In this document: piece after piece, positions 7,045 to 15,021 of the stretch
How positions within the stretch are numbered: position 1 is the first letter of the stretch
How the letters are laid out: each line of letters starts with the position of its first letter
DNA from: Affinirhizobium straminoryzae
GTDB taxonomy: Bacteria; Pseudomonadota; Alphaproteobacteria; Rhizobiales; Rhizobiaceae
Length of the DNA stretch: 47,105 bases
Direction of reading: 5' to 3'
Assembly (NCBI RefSeq): GCF_007004135.1
Contig: NZ_VJMG01000062.1
Coordinates: forward strand, 1 to 47,105
The notes under the pieces: model-generated
Database searches by the model: none
The model's input: only the letters and a program-made list of their open reading frames with translations
What the model was told of the DNA's origin: nothing
Made by a program: the position numbers and the translations under genes

Positions 7045-7407
7045 ATGCTGATCCTGATTGCCGGCCCCTATCGTTCCGGAACCGGGGATGATCCCCGGAA
7101 GATGGCGGAAAACCTGCATCGCCTTGAGGCGCCCTCGCATGCCCTGTTCAAGGCAGGCCATGTGCCGATGATCGGCGAATGGGTGGCGCTGCCGATCTGG
7201 CGCGCCGCCGGCGGACAGAGGGTGGGCGATGCGCTCTACGAGGACATCTTCTATCCCGTGGCGCACCGGCTTCTGGCGCTTTGCGAGGGCGTGCTGCGCC
7301 TGCCGGGCGAATCTAAGGGGGCCGACAACGATGTGCGGATCGCCCGGGAGCGGGGCCTGCCCGTCTGGTACCGGCTGGAGGATGTTCCGGGCGTCGTCAC
7401 GGAATAG
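7045..7407 (+). CDS. Nucleoside 2-deoxyribosyltransferase-like protein
   Basis: 120 residues, start 7045 after GGAGA. The sequence opens with MLILIAGPYRSGT and ends with LCEGVLRLPGESKGADNDV and ARERGLPVW. That layout (first beta strand with AGP, central helix, then a strand ending in an acidic or polar substrate loop) is typical of the nucleoside 2-deoxyribosyltransferase-like fold, including DUF4406 proteins. Such enzymes cleave or swap N-glycosidic bonds of deoxynucleosides. I cannot tell whether this one is an active transferase. Its control by a divergent DeoR regulator fits a role in nucleoside or sugar-phosphate salvage. Confidence 0.6.
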   Translation: MLILIAGPYRSGTGDDPRKMAENLHRLEAPSHALFKAGHVPMIGEWVALPIWRAAGGQRVGDALYEDIFYPVAHRLLALCEGVLRLPGESKGADNDVRIARERGLPVWYRLEDVPGVVTE

Positions 7408-7468
7408 GCACTTTCCCGGCGCCGGGTGATGGGCTACTCCTTGCCCTCGATATTCTGGAGGACTGCTG

Positions 7469-8092
7469 ATGTTGACGCTCTTCTTCTCGCCCGGCGCCTG
7501 TTCGCTCGCCGCCCATATCGCGCTGATCGATTCCGGCCTGCCGTTTGCGCTGCATCGGCTGAAATTTGCGGAAAACGAGCAGCGTTCGGCACATTATCTG
7601 AAGGTCAACCCGAAGGGCCGCGTGCCGGCGCTGGTGACGGAGAAGGGCACGCTGACGGAAACGCTGGCGATCCTGCTGTTCATCGCCCAGATGGCGCCGG
7701 ACAAGCAGCTCGCGCCGCTGAACGATCCCTTCGCGCTGGCGCAGCTGCAGGGGTTCAACAGCTTCATCGCCTCCACCGTGCATGTGAACCACGCGCATGG
7801 CCGCCGCGCCACCCGCTGGGCCGATGAGCCGACCTCGATCGAGGACATGAAGCGCAAGGTGCCCGCCACCATGCGCGATTGCTTCCGCCTGATCGAGGAG
7901 GGCATGCTGGCCGGCCCCTGGGTGCTGGGCGAAGCCTATTCCGTCGCCGACCCTTATCTCTTCGTGATGTCCGGCTGGCTGAAGGGCGATGGCGTCGATA
8001 TCGCCGAGTTTCCGCGCGTCGAGGATCACTATCGGCGCATGCAGGAGCGTCCGTCGGTGCAGAAGGCGCTCGCCGATGAGGCGGCTGCCTGA
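7469..8092 (+). CDS. Glutathione S-transferase family protein
   Basis: 207 residues, start 7469 after GGAGG. The thioredoxin-like N-terminal domain begins MLTLFFSPGACSLAAHIAL, with Ser7 and Cys10 near the glutathione-thiol position, as in bacterial beta-like GSTs. It contains VPALV and the ESxA-like LTETLAIL motif for glutathione binding. The helical C-terminal domain ends with WVLGEAYSVADPYLFVM, the conserved N-capping/hydrophobic staple region. Expected role: conjugation or peroxidase chemistry with glutathione in the cytoplasm. Substrate not predictable. It is separated by 61 bases from the 7045 gene and may be co-transcribed. Confidence 0.88.
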   Translation: MLTLFFSPGACSLAAHIALIDSGLPFALHRLKFAENEQRSAHYLKVNPKGRVPALVTEKGTLTETLAILLFIAQMAPDKQLAPLNDPFALAQLQGFNSFIASTVHVNHAHGRRATRWADEPTSIEDMKRKVPATMRDCFRLIEEGMLAGPWVLGEAYSVADPYLFVMSGWLKGDGVDIAEFPRVEDHYRRMQERPSVQKALADEAAA

Positions 8093-8127
8093 GCGGACGG
8101 ATGTCCGTCGGGCGGTTCAGATTTTCT

Positions 8128-8337
8128 TCAGGCGCAGCGTGACAGCGGCAGAGTGTTTTGCGCGGCGGTCGGTGTCTCCTGAAACGTGACCTGACCGAGC
8201 GGAAGATCGGCGAGATCGCGCAGGCTCATGCGGTGGATCTGCGGATGTTGCAGGATGTCCTCGCCGTTCGCGCCGTCGATGCGGGTCGCCCACGTTGCCA
8301 AGGTCAGGATGTTGCGGAAAAGGGTTGGAATTGCCAT
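8128..8337 (-). CDS. Small protein, 69 residues, divergent from LysR regulator
   Basis: Begins MAIPTLFRNILTLATWATRI and contains HRMSLRDLADLPLGQ. The start at 8337 has GAGG 8 nt upstream; a longer reading from 8403 would run through the palindrome at 8350. I do not recognise a named family, though the MxxRDLADLP ending resembles small uncharacterised rhizobial proteins. The amphipathic N-terminus suggests a helix. Its position opposite a LysR-type gene, with a perfect dyad in its promoter, makes it the likely target of that regulator. Confidence 0.55.
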   Translation of the reverse strand: MAIPTLFRNILTLATWATRIDGANGEDILQHPQIHRMSLRDLADLPLGQVTFQETPTAAQNTLPLSRCA

Positions 8338-8349
8338 CGCGGCTACCTC

Positions 8350-8368
8350 GCAAATAAGAGTTATTTGC
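8350..8368. promoter_or_regulatory. Perfect palindrome in the small-gene/LysR intergenic region
   Basis: GCAAATAA-GAG-TTATTTGC: 8-bp arms, 3-nt spacer, 13 bases upstream of the small-gene start. It is probably an operator overlapping its transcription start. The partner could be the LysR-type protein or another dimeric regulator. Confidence 0.5.
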
Positions 8369-8438
8369 AGGCTCGTTATCCGCGAACCGGGCATCGTCTT
8401 CAATTGAAGAAATCAGGCGCCTGCTGTAGAAAATCTAT

Positions 8439-9362
8439 ATGCAGAACCTCAATCGCGTTCATCTCAACGGCCTGCGGGCGCTGGAAAGTGTGGCCCGCCT
8501 CGGCTCGCTGCAGGCGGCGGCCGAGGAGCTTGGCGTCACCATCGGCGCCGTCAGCCAGCAGGTCATCAAGGCGGAAGCCCAACTCGGGCGTCCCGTCTTT
8601 GCCCGCACCCCGAAGGGGCTGGTGCCGGTGGAGGGCACGGGGCCGCTGATCGCCCGGCTGGCGGAGGGTTTTCAGGCCCTGTCGGAGGCGGTCGCCATCG
8701 GCCGCCAGCCGGACGATACGCTGCTCACCGTCACGGTCGCGCCGGTCTTTGCCTCGCGCTTCATCCTGCCGCGGATCGACCGTTTCACCGCTCGCCATCC
8801 GGAGCTTCGCCTGAGGCTCGATGCCACCGCGCGGCTTGCGGATTTCTCCCGCGATGCCGTCGATGTCGGCATCCGCATCGGGCGCGGCGAATGGCCGGGC
8901 GTGGATGCGCAACTGCTTCTGCCGCAGACGGTGTTTCCGGTCTGCGCGCCCTCGCTGGCGCGTGGGGTGAAGACGCCGGCCGATCTTCTGAAGCTGCCGG
9001 TTCTGCTCGACGGGCAGGCGATGTTTTCCTGGGATGTGTGGCTGGAAGAGGCCGGCCTTGCCGGTCGCAAGGTGAAGCCCCGCCATGTGTTCAGCGAGGC
9101 CTCGCTCTGTCTCGAGGCCGCGATTGCCGGGCAGGGGGTGATGCTGGCCTGGCGGCTGCTCGCCCTGTCGGCGATCCGCCAGAAGTGCCTGGTGCGTCCC
9201 TTCGCCCTCGAGGCATCGACCGGCATGGGCCATTATCTCGTCACCCGCACCGGCGCGCGACGTCCGGCCAAGGTGAAGATGTTCGCCGCCTGGCTGCGCG
9301 CTGAACTCGACGAGGCGATGGCCGACTGGGCCGCGCTTGACGCACCGGCGTCGGACCGGTAA
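8439..9362 (+). CDS. LysR-type transcriptional regulator, GcvA-like
   Basis: 307 residues. The N-terminal winged helix (residues 8-66) reads LNGLRALESVARLGSLQAAAEELGVTIGAVSQQVIKAEAQLG, a classic LysR helix-turn-helix. Residues about 90-290 form the periplasmic-binding-like effector domain (RFILPRIDRFTARHPELRLRLDATARLADF...DVGIRIG), with the GcvA-subgroup hallmark D-x-G-I-R-x-G-x-G-x-W-P-G. Effector unknown. No clear ribosome site precedes the ATG at 8439, but the start agrees with family length. Divergent from the 69-residue gene. Confidence 0.88.
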   Translation: MQNLNRVHLNGLRALESVARLGSLQAAAEELGVTIGAVSQQVIKAEAQLGRPVFARTPKGLVPVEGTGPLIARLAEGFQALSEAVAIGRQPDDTLLTVTVAPVFASRFILPRIDRFTARHPELRLRLDATARLADFSRDAVDVGIRIGRGEWPGVDAQLLLPQTVFPVCAPSLARGVKTPADLLKLPVLLDGQAMFSWDVWLEEAGLAGRKVKPRHVFSEASLCLEAAIAGQGVMLAWRLLALSAIRQKCLVRPFALEASTGMGHYLVTRTGARRPAKVKMFAAWLRAELDEAMADWAALDAPASDR

Positions 9363-9529
9363 CGATCATTCCCGAAGGGTCCGCAGTTCACCCAGGCGTC
9401 ACCGCCCGATCCCGCATCGGGAGCTAAACCTGCCCACGCATCCCGCACTCACGTTGGTTTCTCCTTCGTGCCGGGTCGGAAGACGGTGACCACCGACGAT
9501 CACATCGGCACGATATCGAGGACGAAACG

Positions 9530-10165
9530 ATGTCGAAGACCTTGCATGCCGTCACCATTCCGGATCTCTCCGCGCTGGCGAAAACCCTGCGCCGCGAACT
9601 TTATGCCCGCGATACCCCGCCGAGCCATGTCGAACTGTTGAACCTGCTCGCCCGCGGCGCGGGTTTCCGCAATTTCCAGCATCTGAAGGCGAGCCACGCG
9701 GCTGCCGCCCGGCTGGAGGCCGCACCCGAGCCGGTAGAGGCGGAGCCCGTCGATCACCGCCGGATCGAGCTGGTGCTGCGCTGTTTCGATGACGAAGCCG
9801 TCATGGCCCGCTGGCCGAAGAAAACCGCGCAGCAGAAGCTGGCGCTCTGGTGGTGCTGGGCGTCGCTGCCCGCCCGGCGCGAGCTTTCCGAACCCGAGGT
9901 GAACGCCATCCTGAAGGCGCTGAACGGCTTTGGGGATCACGTGCTGATCCGCCGCGAACTTGTCGATTGGGGCATGGTTGCCCGCTCGCCGGATTGCCGC
10001 ATCTACCGGCGGATCGAAACCCGCCCGCCGGCGGACGCGGCGGCCCTGATCGCGCATCTTCAGGCGCGCAAGCGGGCAAAGCGGGTGCCACGGGTCTCGA
10101 ACCGGCCGCCGTTCACACCGGTCCGGTCGCCGGCTCGGCCAGACGCTTCTCCCACATCGCCTTGA
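9530..10165 (+). CDS. DUF2087 domain protein
   Basis: 211 residues, start 9530 after GAGGACG. The N-terminal third is a helical region (LSALAKTLRRELYARDTPPSHVELLNLLARGAGFRNFQHLKASHAAA) seen in many such proteins. The C-terminal half is DUF2087: RWPKKTAQQKLALWWCW, LSEPEVNAILKALNGFGDHVLIRRELVDWGMVARSPDCRIYRR. This winged-helix-like module is often appended to regulators, so a nucleic-acid-binding role is possible but unproven. Its last 53 bases overlap the convergent GST gene. Confidence 0.8.
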   Translation: MSKTLHAVTIPDLSALAKTLRRELYARDTPPSHVELLNLLARGAGFRNFQHLKASHAAAARLEAAPEPVEAEPVDHRRIELVLRCFDDEAVMARWPKKTAQQKLALWWCWASLPARRELSEPEVNAILKALNGFGDHVLIRRELVDWGMVARSPDCRIYRRIETRPPADAAALIAHLQARKRAKRVPRVSNRPPFTPVRSPARPDASPTSP

Positions 10166-10778
10166 AGGCGGGGCGGGCCTGGGCGCGCTCCAGCCAGGCC
10201 TTCAGCGCCGGGCGCTCAACGAACAGCGGCGCATGCGGCTGGGCGTAGCGGACGATCTCGGCCATGTTGATGTCGGCGACCGTGAAGCGTTCGCCGACCA
10301 TCCAGGTCCTGGCCGTCAGGTGTTTCTCCAGCACGTCGAAGGGGCGGTTCAGGCTGGCGGCGGCCGTCGCGATGGTGGCTTTCACTTCGTCGGTCTGTTC
10401 GCCGAGCGAGGCGGCGGAAATCTTCAGCGCGGCTGCCTCGATCTCGGTCGCGGCAAACAGCGCCCATTGCAGCATGGCGGCCTCTTCGACCAGATCTTTC
10501 GGGCCGAGGTCGCCGCCGTATTTCTTCGCGAGGTAGAGGTTGATGGCGAGCGATTCGATCACCACCACGCCGTCATCCTCGATGGCGGGAATGGTGCCCA
10601 TCGGATTGATCGCAAGGAAAGCGGGCGATTGGGTGTTGATTGGCGCATCCGCGGCCAGCGGGTTTTCCAGGCGCTTGGCCTGCACCACGGGCACGTGGGT
10701 AAAGGCAAGATCGAGTTCGCCGGCCAGCCAGAGGGTGCGGGTGGCGCGGGAGCGGCAGGCGCCGTAGATCGTCAGCAT
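10113..10778 (-). CDS. Glutathione S-transferase family protein
   Basis: 221 residues. N-terminal thioredoxin-like domain: MLTIYGACRSRATRTLWLAGELDLAF, with Ser/Arg in the catalytic loop rather than Cys-Ala-Cys, then AINPMGTIPAIEDDGVVVIESLAINLYLAKKYG carrying the cis-Pro and ES motifs for glutathione binding. C-terminal helices end with TWMVGERFTVADINMAEIV. It differs clearly from the 7469 GST, so the two are not a recent duplicate. Substrate unknown. It is convergent with and overlaps DUF2087 at its 3' end. Confidence 0.88.
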   Translation of the reverse strand: MLTIYGACRSRATRTLWLAGELDLAFTHVPVVQAKRLENPLAADAPINTQSPAFLAINPMGTIPAIEDDGVVVIESLAINLYLAKKYGGDLGPKDLVEEAAMLQWALFAATEIEAAALKISAASLGEQTDEVKATIATAAASLNRPFDVLEKHLTARTWMVGERFTVADINMAEIVRYAQPHAPLFVERPALKAWLERAQARPAFKAMWEKRLAEPATGPV

Positions 10779-11211
10779 GGGCAGTCATTCCTGTTTGCGG
10801 CTAAGGACCGGAGCCTATTGCGCTGCCGCGGCAACGGAAAGGGCATCCGGCTGCAACCGGCGATGAAATTTTCTGATCGGCAGGCGGCGGAAAAAACCGG
10901 AAATTCACGCTGAAAACGAATCAGTTTTCCCTCTTGAAATTTTTTCGTTCTGCCCTGTTGCGATTCGCGACAGGGCAGAACGATCAGAAGCTCTGTTTCA
11001 AATTGATGCAACGACAGGCGGGGTTTAAGGGCTTTTCCCGCGATAGATCGAAATTTTCCTATCTTCTTAAATGAAGCGAAGGGTTTGCATCCCATTCTTT
11101 GGCCGTCAACGGACCCCGCGACATATTTTGCCCTTCTCATATAGCGGGATGCCCCGCTAGGATTCGCGAATGGGAGGGCGAGGGTGCAGGATGGGTGCAG
11201 GAGGCGCATGA
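10779..11211. other. Intergenic region with two hairpins
   Basis: 433 bases without a supportable gene; a minus-strand open frame here has no ribosome site or family resemblance. It is A+T-richer than its flanks. It holds the long hairpin at 10946-10982 and a second hairpin at 11142-11159 (TAGCGGG-ATGC-CCCGCTA) in the likely 5' leader of the cyclase gene. Confidence 0.6.
10946..10982. repeat. Long perfect inverted repeat (hairpin)
   Basis: 13-bp perfect arms (CGTTCTGCCCTGT and ACAGGGCAGAACG) enclose TGCGATTCGCG, which adds a T-G wobble and three more pairs around loop ATT, giving about 17 bp in all. A T6 run lies on its 5' side on the plus strand, so it is not an ordinary terminator on either strand. 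It could be a structured RNA or protein-binding site. Confidence 0.65.
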
Positions 11212-12729
11212 ATGAGTGACAGTGCAATGCACCACAGGGTTGTCGCAGCCGATGCCGATCCGCTCGATCAACTGCGTCGCCATCTCGTCCAGCTTGCCAC
11301 CTCCGCCGACGTCGACGCCCTTGGCGCAGCCCATGTCATCCAGTCTCTCGATCCCAGCATGTTGTTCGATCAGTTCTCCGAATATTTCTGCATCAAGGAC
11401 CGTTGCTGTCGGTTCGTTTTCGCCAATGCGGCGGCAATGTCCTGCATCAATGCCCGGTCCATGTCCTCCGTGCTCGGGCGCACGGAACTCGATTTTCTCG
11501 ACCGCGAGACGGCCGAGCAGCGGCTTGCCCTTGAGCAGGACCTGATGGCGCAAGGCGCCAACTGCGAGCGCGAGGAGATGGTGCGTCTGCCTGACGGTGC
11601 CGAGAAATGGCTGCTCACCACCCGCACCAGCCTGCGCGATGCCAAGGGCGACGTGGTGGGGCTGATGGTCATGTCGCGCGACATCACCCGCGCCCGGCAG
11701 GAGGCGGAACTCGAGCGCGGCCATGCGGCGGTGCTGGAAATGGTGGCGCGGGGGCGGCCGCTTCCGGCGGTGCTCGATGCGCTGTGCTGCATGATCGAGA
11801 ACCAGCTGCAAGGGATTTACGCCTCCGTGCTTCTGCTGGACGAGGCGGGCGAACGGCTGCGCCATGGCGCTGCCCCCAGCCTGCCGCCGTCCTATACACG
11901 GCTGATCGATGGCGTTGCCATCGGTCCGTCCGTCGGGTCCTGTGGCACGGCTGCCTGGCGGCGCTGCTCCATCGTGGTGCGCGATATCCAGTCCGACCCG
12001 CTCTGGGCGGATTTCCGCCATCTCGCCATGCCTTTCCGGTTGCGCTCCTGCTGGTCGACGCCGATCATGGGCGCCAACAACCGCGTGCTCGGCACCTTCG
12101 CGCTCTATTCCAACGAGGTGCGCGAGCCGACGGCGCGCGAGATCGAGCTGACCGCCATGGCGACCGACCTCGCTGGCATTGCCATCGAGCGGGCCATGAA
12201 CGAGCGCCGCATCCAGCATCTGGCCTATCACGACCCGCTGACGGGCCTGCCGAACCGCACATTGTTCTGGGCGCAGTTCGCGCGGACGCTGATGGACGCC
12301 CGCCGCGAGAGCCGCAAGCTGACGGTCGCCTATCTCGATCTCGACAATTTCAAGCAGGTCAATGACACGCACGGCCACGCGGCAGGCGACGAGGTGCTGA
12401 AGCGCATTGCCGAACGGATCGAGCAGCGCCTGCGGCCGAACGACCTGGCCGTGCGCCTTGGCGGCGACGAATTTGCCATCGTGCTGGCCGATGTCTACCA
12501 GGACGAGGTCAGCGCGCTGATGCGCCTGCGTGAAATCCATGGCGCAATCGCCGAGGATCTGCGTGTCGGCACCGCGCGGACATCGGTGACCTGCAGCATC
12601 GGTGTCTCCTTTCATCCGCAGGATGGCGATACGGCGGAAGCGCTGCTGGCGGCCGCCGACCGCGCCATGTACGAGGCCAAGGCGCAAGGGCGCGATGCAC
12701 TGCAGGTGATCCGCCGCGTGCCAGCCTGA
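11212..12729 (+). CDS. PAS-GAF-GGDEF diguanylate cyclase
   Basis: 505 residues, start 11212 after GGAGG. Residues about 45-165 form a PAS sensor (FSEYFCIKDRCCRFVFANAA..., MVMSRDITRARQ), about 180-330 a GAF domain (SVLLLDEAGERLRHGAAPSLP...GSCGTAAWRR), and 335-500 the GGDEF catalytic domain. The signature GGDEF is intact at 417-421, with the RxxD product-inhibition site RPND at 408-411 exactly five residues before it. It should therefore make cyclic di-GMP from GTP and be feedback-inhibited. No membrane segment, so a cytoplasmic sensor; the GAF GSCGT motif may bind a small ligand. Monocistronic. Confidence 0.93.
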   Translation: MSDSAMHHRVVAADADPLDQLRRHLVQLATSADVDALGAAHVIQSLDPSMLFDQFSEYFCIKDRCCRFVFANAAAMSCINARSMSSVLGRTELDFLDRETAEQRLALEQDLMAQGANCEREEMVRLPDGAEKWLLTTRTSLRDAKGDVVGLMVMSRDITRARQEAELERGHAAVLEMVARGRPLPAVLDALCCMIENQLQGIYASVLLLDEAGERLRHGAAPSLPPSYTRLIDGVAIGPSVGSCGTAAWRRCSIVVRDIQSDPLWADFRHLAMPFRLRSCWSTPIMGANNRVLGTFALYSNEVREPTAREIELTAMATDLAGIAIERAMNERRIQHLAYHDPLTGLPNRTLFWAQFARTLMDARRESRKLTVAYLDLDNFKQVNDTHGHAAGDEVLKRIAERIEQRLRPNDLAVRLGGDEFAIVLADVYQDEVSALMRLREIHGAIAEDLRVGTARTSVTCSIGVSFHPQDGDTAEALLAAADRAMYEAKAQGRDALQVIRRVPA

Positions 12730-12753
12730 CCTTGAGCACAAGATCGCCCCGGT

Positions 12754-13326
12754 TCAGCGGTCCCGTCCCTCCTCGGGCGGAAGGGGGCGTGGTTCCGGCG
12801 GCAGGACCACATCCTCCAGACGCTCCGCATGGAGGAAGATCTCCTCGAACCCGTCGAGAAAGCGCTCGAACAGCAGGCTGAAGGCAAGGCGTTCCTCGGA
12901 ACTCCAGCCATGGGTCGCCTGGGTGACGATCGCGTGCTTCACCGCCCGGATTTCCGTCAGCAGGGCTTCGCCGGCTTCCGTCGGCGCGATCAGCGAACGG
13001 CGGCCATCTTCCTGCGAGGCGTCGCGCTTCAGGATTCCCTGACTGACCAGTTCGGCCACCAGCCGGCTGCCACGCGAGGGGTCGATGCGCATGGCCTCTG
13101 CAATGGCGCCGACGGTTGCCTCGCCGCCTTCGCGGCGGATGCGCACCACCACTTCGAGAATGTCGAGCTGTGACAGATCGAGACCCGGAGCGGCACGGGC
13201 AATCGCGATGCGACCGATCATGCGCCGTCCCATCATCACCCGCATGCGCGTCATCGTCTGGCCGATGCGGAAGATGTCCGCATCGGTCTGCGAGGCTGTC
13301 TCTGGCGCGGTGTGGTCTGTTCTCAT
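12754..13326 (-). CDS. MarR-family regulator
   Basis: About 190 residues from the ATG at 13326; upstream in-frame starts run into the promoter of the divergent exporter. The core is a MarR winged helix: LSQLDILEVVVRIRREGGEATVGAIAEAMRIDPSRGSRLVAELVSQGILKR, then DGRRSLIAPTEAGEALL. The acidic, Pro-rich tail (VVLPPEPRPLPPEEGRDR) is unusual but probably unstructured. Ribosome site not evident. Divergent from an EmrB/QacA-type exporter, the classical arrangement in which MarR represses the pump until a ligand binds. Confidence 0.85.
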   Translation of the reverse strand: MRTDHTAPETASQTDADIFRIGQTMTRMRVMMGRRMIGRIAIARAAPGLDLSQLDILEVVVRIRREGGEATVGAIAEAMRIDPSRGSRLVAELVSQGILKRDASQEDGRRSLIAPTEAGEALLTEIRAVKHAIVTQATHGWSSEERLAFSLLFERFLDGFEEIFLHAERLEDVVLPPEPRPLPPEEGRDR

Positions 13327-13389
13327 GCGGCTGTCGTACACCAAATCGTGAGGCGGCTTCAAGTGCATGCCATCAGCAAGAGCATTCGA

Positions 13390-13418
13390 TTGACAATTAT
13401 ATGCTAAAGGCACATAAA
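13390..13418 (+). promoter_or_regulatory. Promoter of the DHA2 exporter
   Basis: TTGACA (13390-13395), 17-nt spacer, CATAAA (13413-13418). The spacer holds an imperfect dyad (TATG...CATA) that could be the MarR operator. The gene starts at 13443 after AGGA. Confidence 0.55.
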
Positions 13419-13442
13419 TCGGCAAACTTCAGGAAGCCTCCC

Positions 13443-14948
13443 ATGGACATGTCGCCCCAGCAGTTCCAGCCTCTCGTCACCGATCCGCGCAAGAGGCTGA
13501 TCCTTTTCCTCTTTCTCCTGACGGCCATGTTCATGGCCACGCTCGACAACCAGATCGTCTCCACCGCCCTTCCCACCATCGTCGGGGAGTTCGGGGAACT
13601 CGAGCGTTTCGGCTGGGTGGGGTCGGCCTTCCTGCTCGCCACCAGCGCGGTGATGCCCGTCTATGGCAAGCTCGGTGATCTCTTTGGCCGCAAATACGTG
13701 ATGATCGGCGCCGTCACCATCTTCACCATCGGTTCGCTGCTCTGCGGCCTCGCCTGGTCGATGGACAGTCTCATTGCCGCGCGCGTCTTCCAGGGGCTGG
13801 GCGGCGGCGGCATCATGGTGTCGATCTTCTCCGTCAATGCCGACCTGTTCGAGCCGCGCGAACGGGCCCGCTACCAGAGCTATTCCAGCCTCGTCATCAT
13901 GGCGTCCGGTACCGTCGGACCGACGATCGGCGGCACCATGAGCGACCTGTTCGGCTGGCGCTCGATCTTTTTGATCAACCTGCCGATCGGTATCATTGTG
14001 CTGGCCGGTCTGGTGATGATGCTGCCGAACCGGCGTCCCAGCCGCCAGCCGAAGATCGATTATCTCGGTGCCGTGCTGCTGGCGCTGGCCAGCACCACCG
14101 TCGTTCTTCTGACGGACGGCATCTCGCTGTTCGGCGCGCTGTTTTCCTGGCAGAGCTTCACGGTGCTGGTGATCGGCATTGCCGCGGCTGTCTCCTGGGT
14201 TCTCGTGGAACGTCGCGCGCCGGAGCCGATCATTCCGCTGCGCCTGTTTAAGGATTCGACCTTCTCGCTGTTCCTCGTCGTTTCGCTGATGACGGGCGGT
14301 GTTGCGATCGGCATGGTCAACTATTTTGCGCTCTTCCTGCAGACGACCACCGGGCTGTCACCGACCGCCGCCGGTCTGTTCTTCATCGCCGTCACCGGCG
14401 GCATCGTCATCGGCTCCCTGTCGGCCGGGCGGCTGATCTCGATCACCGGCCGCTACAAGCCCTTCGTGGTCACGGGTCTGGTGATGAATGTTGCGACCCT
14501 TCTCATCTTCTCGCAGCTGCATGCCGGCAGTTCGCTGGTGCTGGTGGCGCTCGTCATGCTGATGCAGGGCCTCTCCGTCGGGCTTGGCCAGCAGGCGCCG
14601 ATCATCGGCGTGCAGAATGCCGTGCCGCGCGCCGATGTGGGCTCTGCCACTGGCGCCGTCACGCTGACGCGCATGGGCGGGGCGGCGATCGCGATCTCCG
14701 TCTATGGCGCCGTCATCACCGCCTTCATGCACGGCGTCACCGTGCCCGGCGTCGAGAATGTCACCACGCTGACGCCGGACCAGCTGGCGAAGCTGCCGGA
14801 TGCGGCGCGGCTGGCGGTTGCCAATGCTTATGCGCAGGCCTTCGAGCCGATGTTCCTCACCGCGGCCGGCTTTGCCATAATCGGACTGATCGCGGCCCTG
14901 ATGCTGAAGCCGGTGCGTCTGCCCTCGCTCGGCGAGCGCAAGAGCTGA
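13443..14948 (+). CDS. MFS multidrug exporter, DHA2 (EmrB/QacA) family
   Basis: 501 residues, start 13443. About 14 hydrophobic segments, the DHA2 hallmark. Recognisable motifs: LDNQIVSTALPTIVGEFG in the first helix (motif D1), GKLGDLFGRKYVMIGAVTIFTIGS (motif A), and SGTVGPTIGGTMSDLFGWRSIFLINLPIG (motif C, typical of antiporter exporters). It should export drugs or toxic metabolites using the proton gradient, in the inner membrane. No HlyD-type adaptor is adjacent, so it probably works alone. Control by the divergent MarR protein is likely. Confidence 0.93.
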   Translation: MDMSPQQFQPLVTDPRKRLILFLFLLTAMFMATLDNQIVSTALPTIVGEFGELERFGWVGSAFLLATSAVMPVYGKLGDLFGRKYVMIGAVTIFTIGSLLCGLAWSMDSLIAARVFQGLGGGGIMVSIFSVNADLFEPRERARYQSYSSLVIMASGTVGPTIGGTMSDLFGWRSIFLINLPIGIIVLAGLVMMLPNRRPSRQPKIDYLGAVLLALASTTVVLLTDGISLFGALFSWQSFTVLVIGIAAAVSWVLVERRAPEPIIPLRLFKDSTFSLFLVVSLMTGGVAIGMVNYFALFLQTTTGLSPTAAGLFFIAVTGGIVIGSLSAGRLISITGRYKPFVVTGLVMNVATLLIFSQLHAGSSLVLVALVMLMQGLSVGLGQQAPIIGVQNAVPRADVGSATGAVTLTRMGGAAIAISVYGAVITAFMHGVTVPGVENVTTLTPDQLAKLPDAARLAVANAYAQAFEPMFLTAAGFAIIGLIAALMLKPVRLPSLGERKS

Positions 14949-15021
14949 GGCAGACAGGCAGCCTTTGGTGGCGCGACGGGCAGGGCTTTCAAAGCGCTGC
15001 TTTCTGCCTATCTTCAGCGTC

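Noticed and set aside
5625..7046. A 473-codon frame fusing the small exported protein with the DeoR region
   Set aside because: The upstream half is a frameshifted shadow of the DeoR gene; a ribosome site and signal peptide mark the true start at 6032.
9400..9425. Hairpin CCCGAT-N5-ATCGGG after the LysR gene as a terminator
   Set aside because: Only 6 bp and no T run.
10772..11227. 151-codon minus-strand frame in the 10.8-11.2 kb gap
   Set aside because: No ribosome site, spans two hairpins, and looks like random low-GC translation.
11137..12741. 534-codon minus-strand frame across the diguanylate cyclase
   Set aside because: Shadow of a complete PAS-GAF-GGDEF gene on the other strand.
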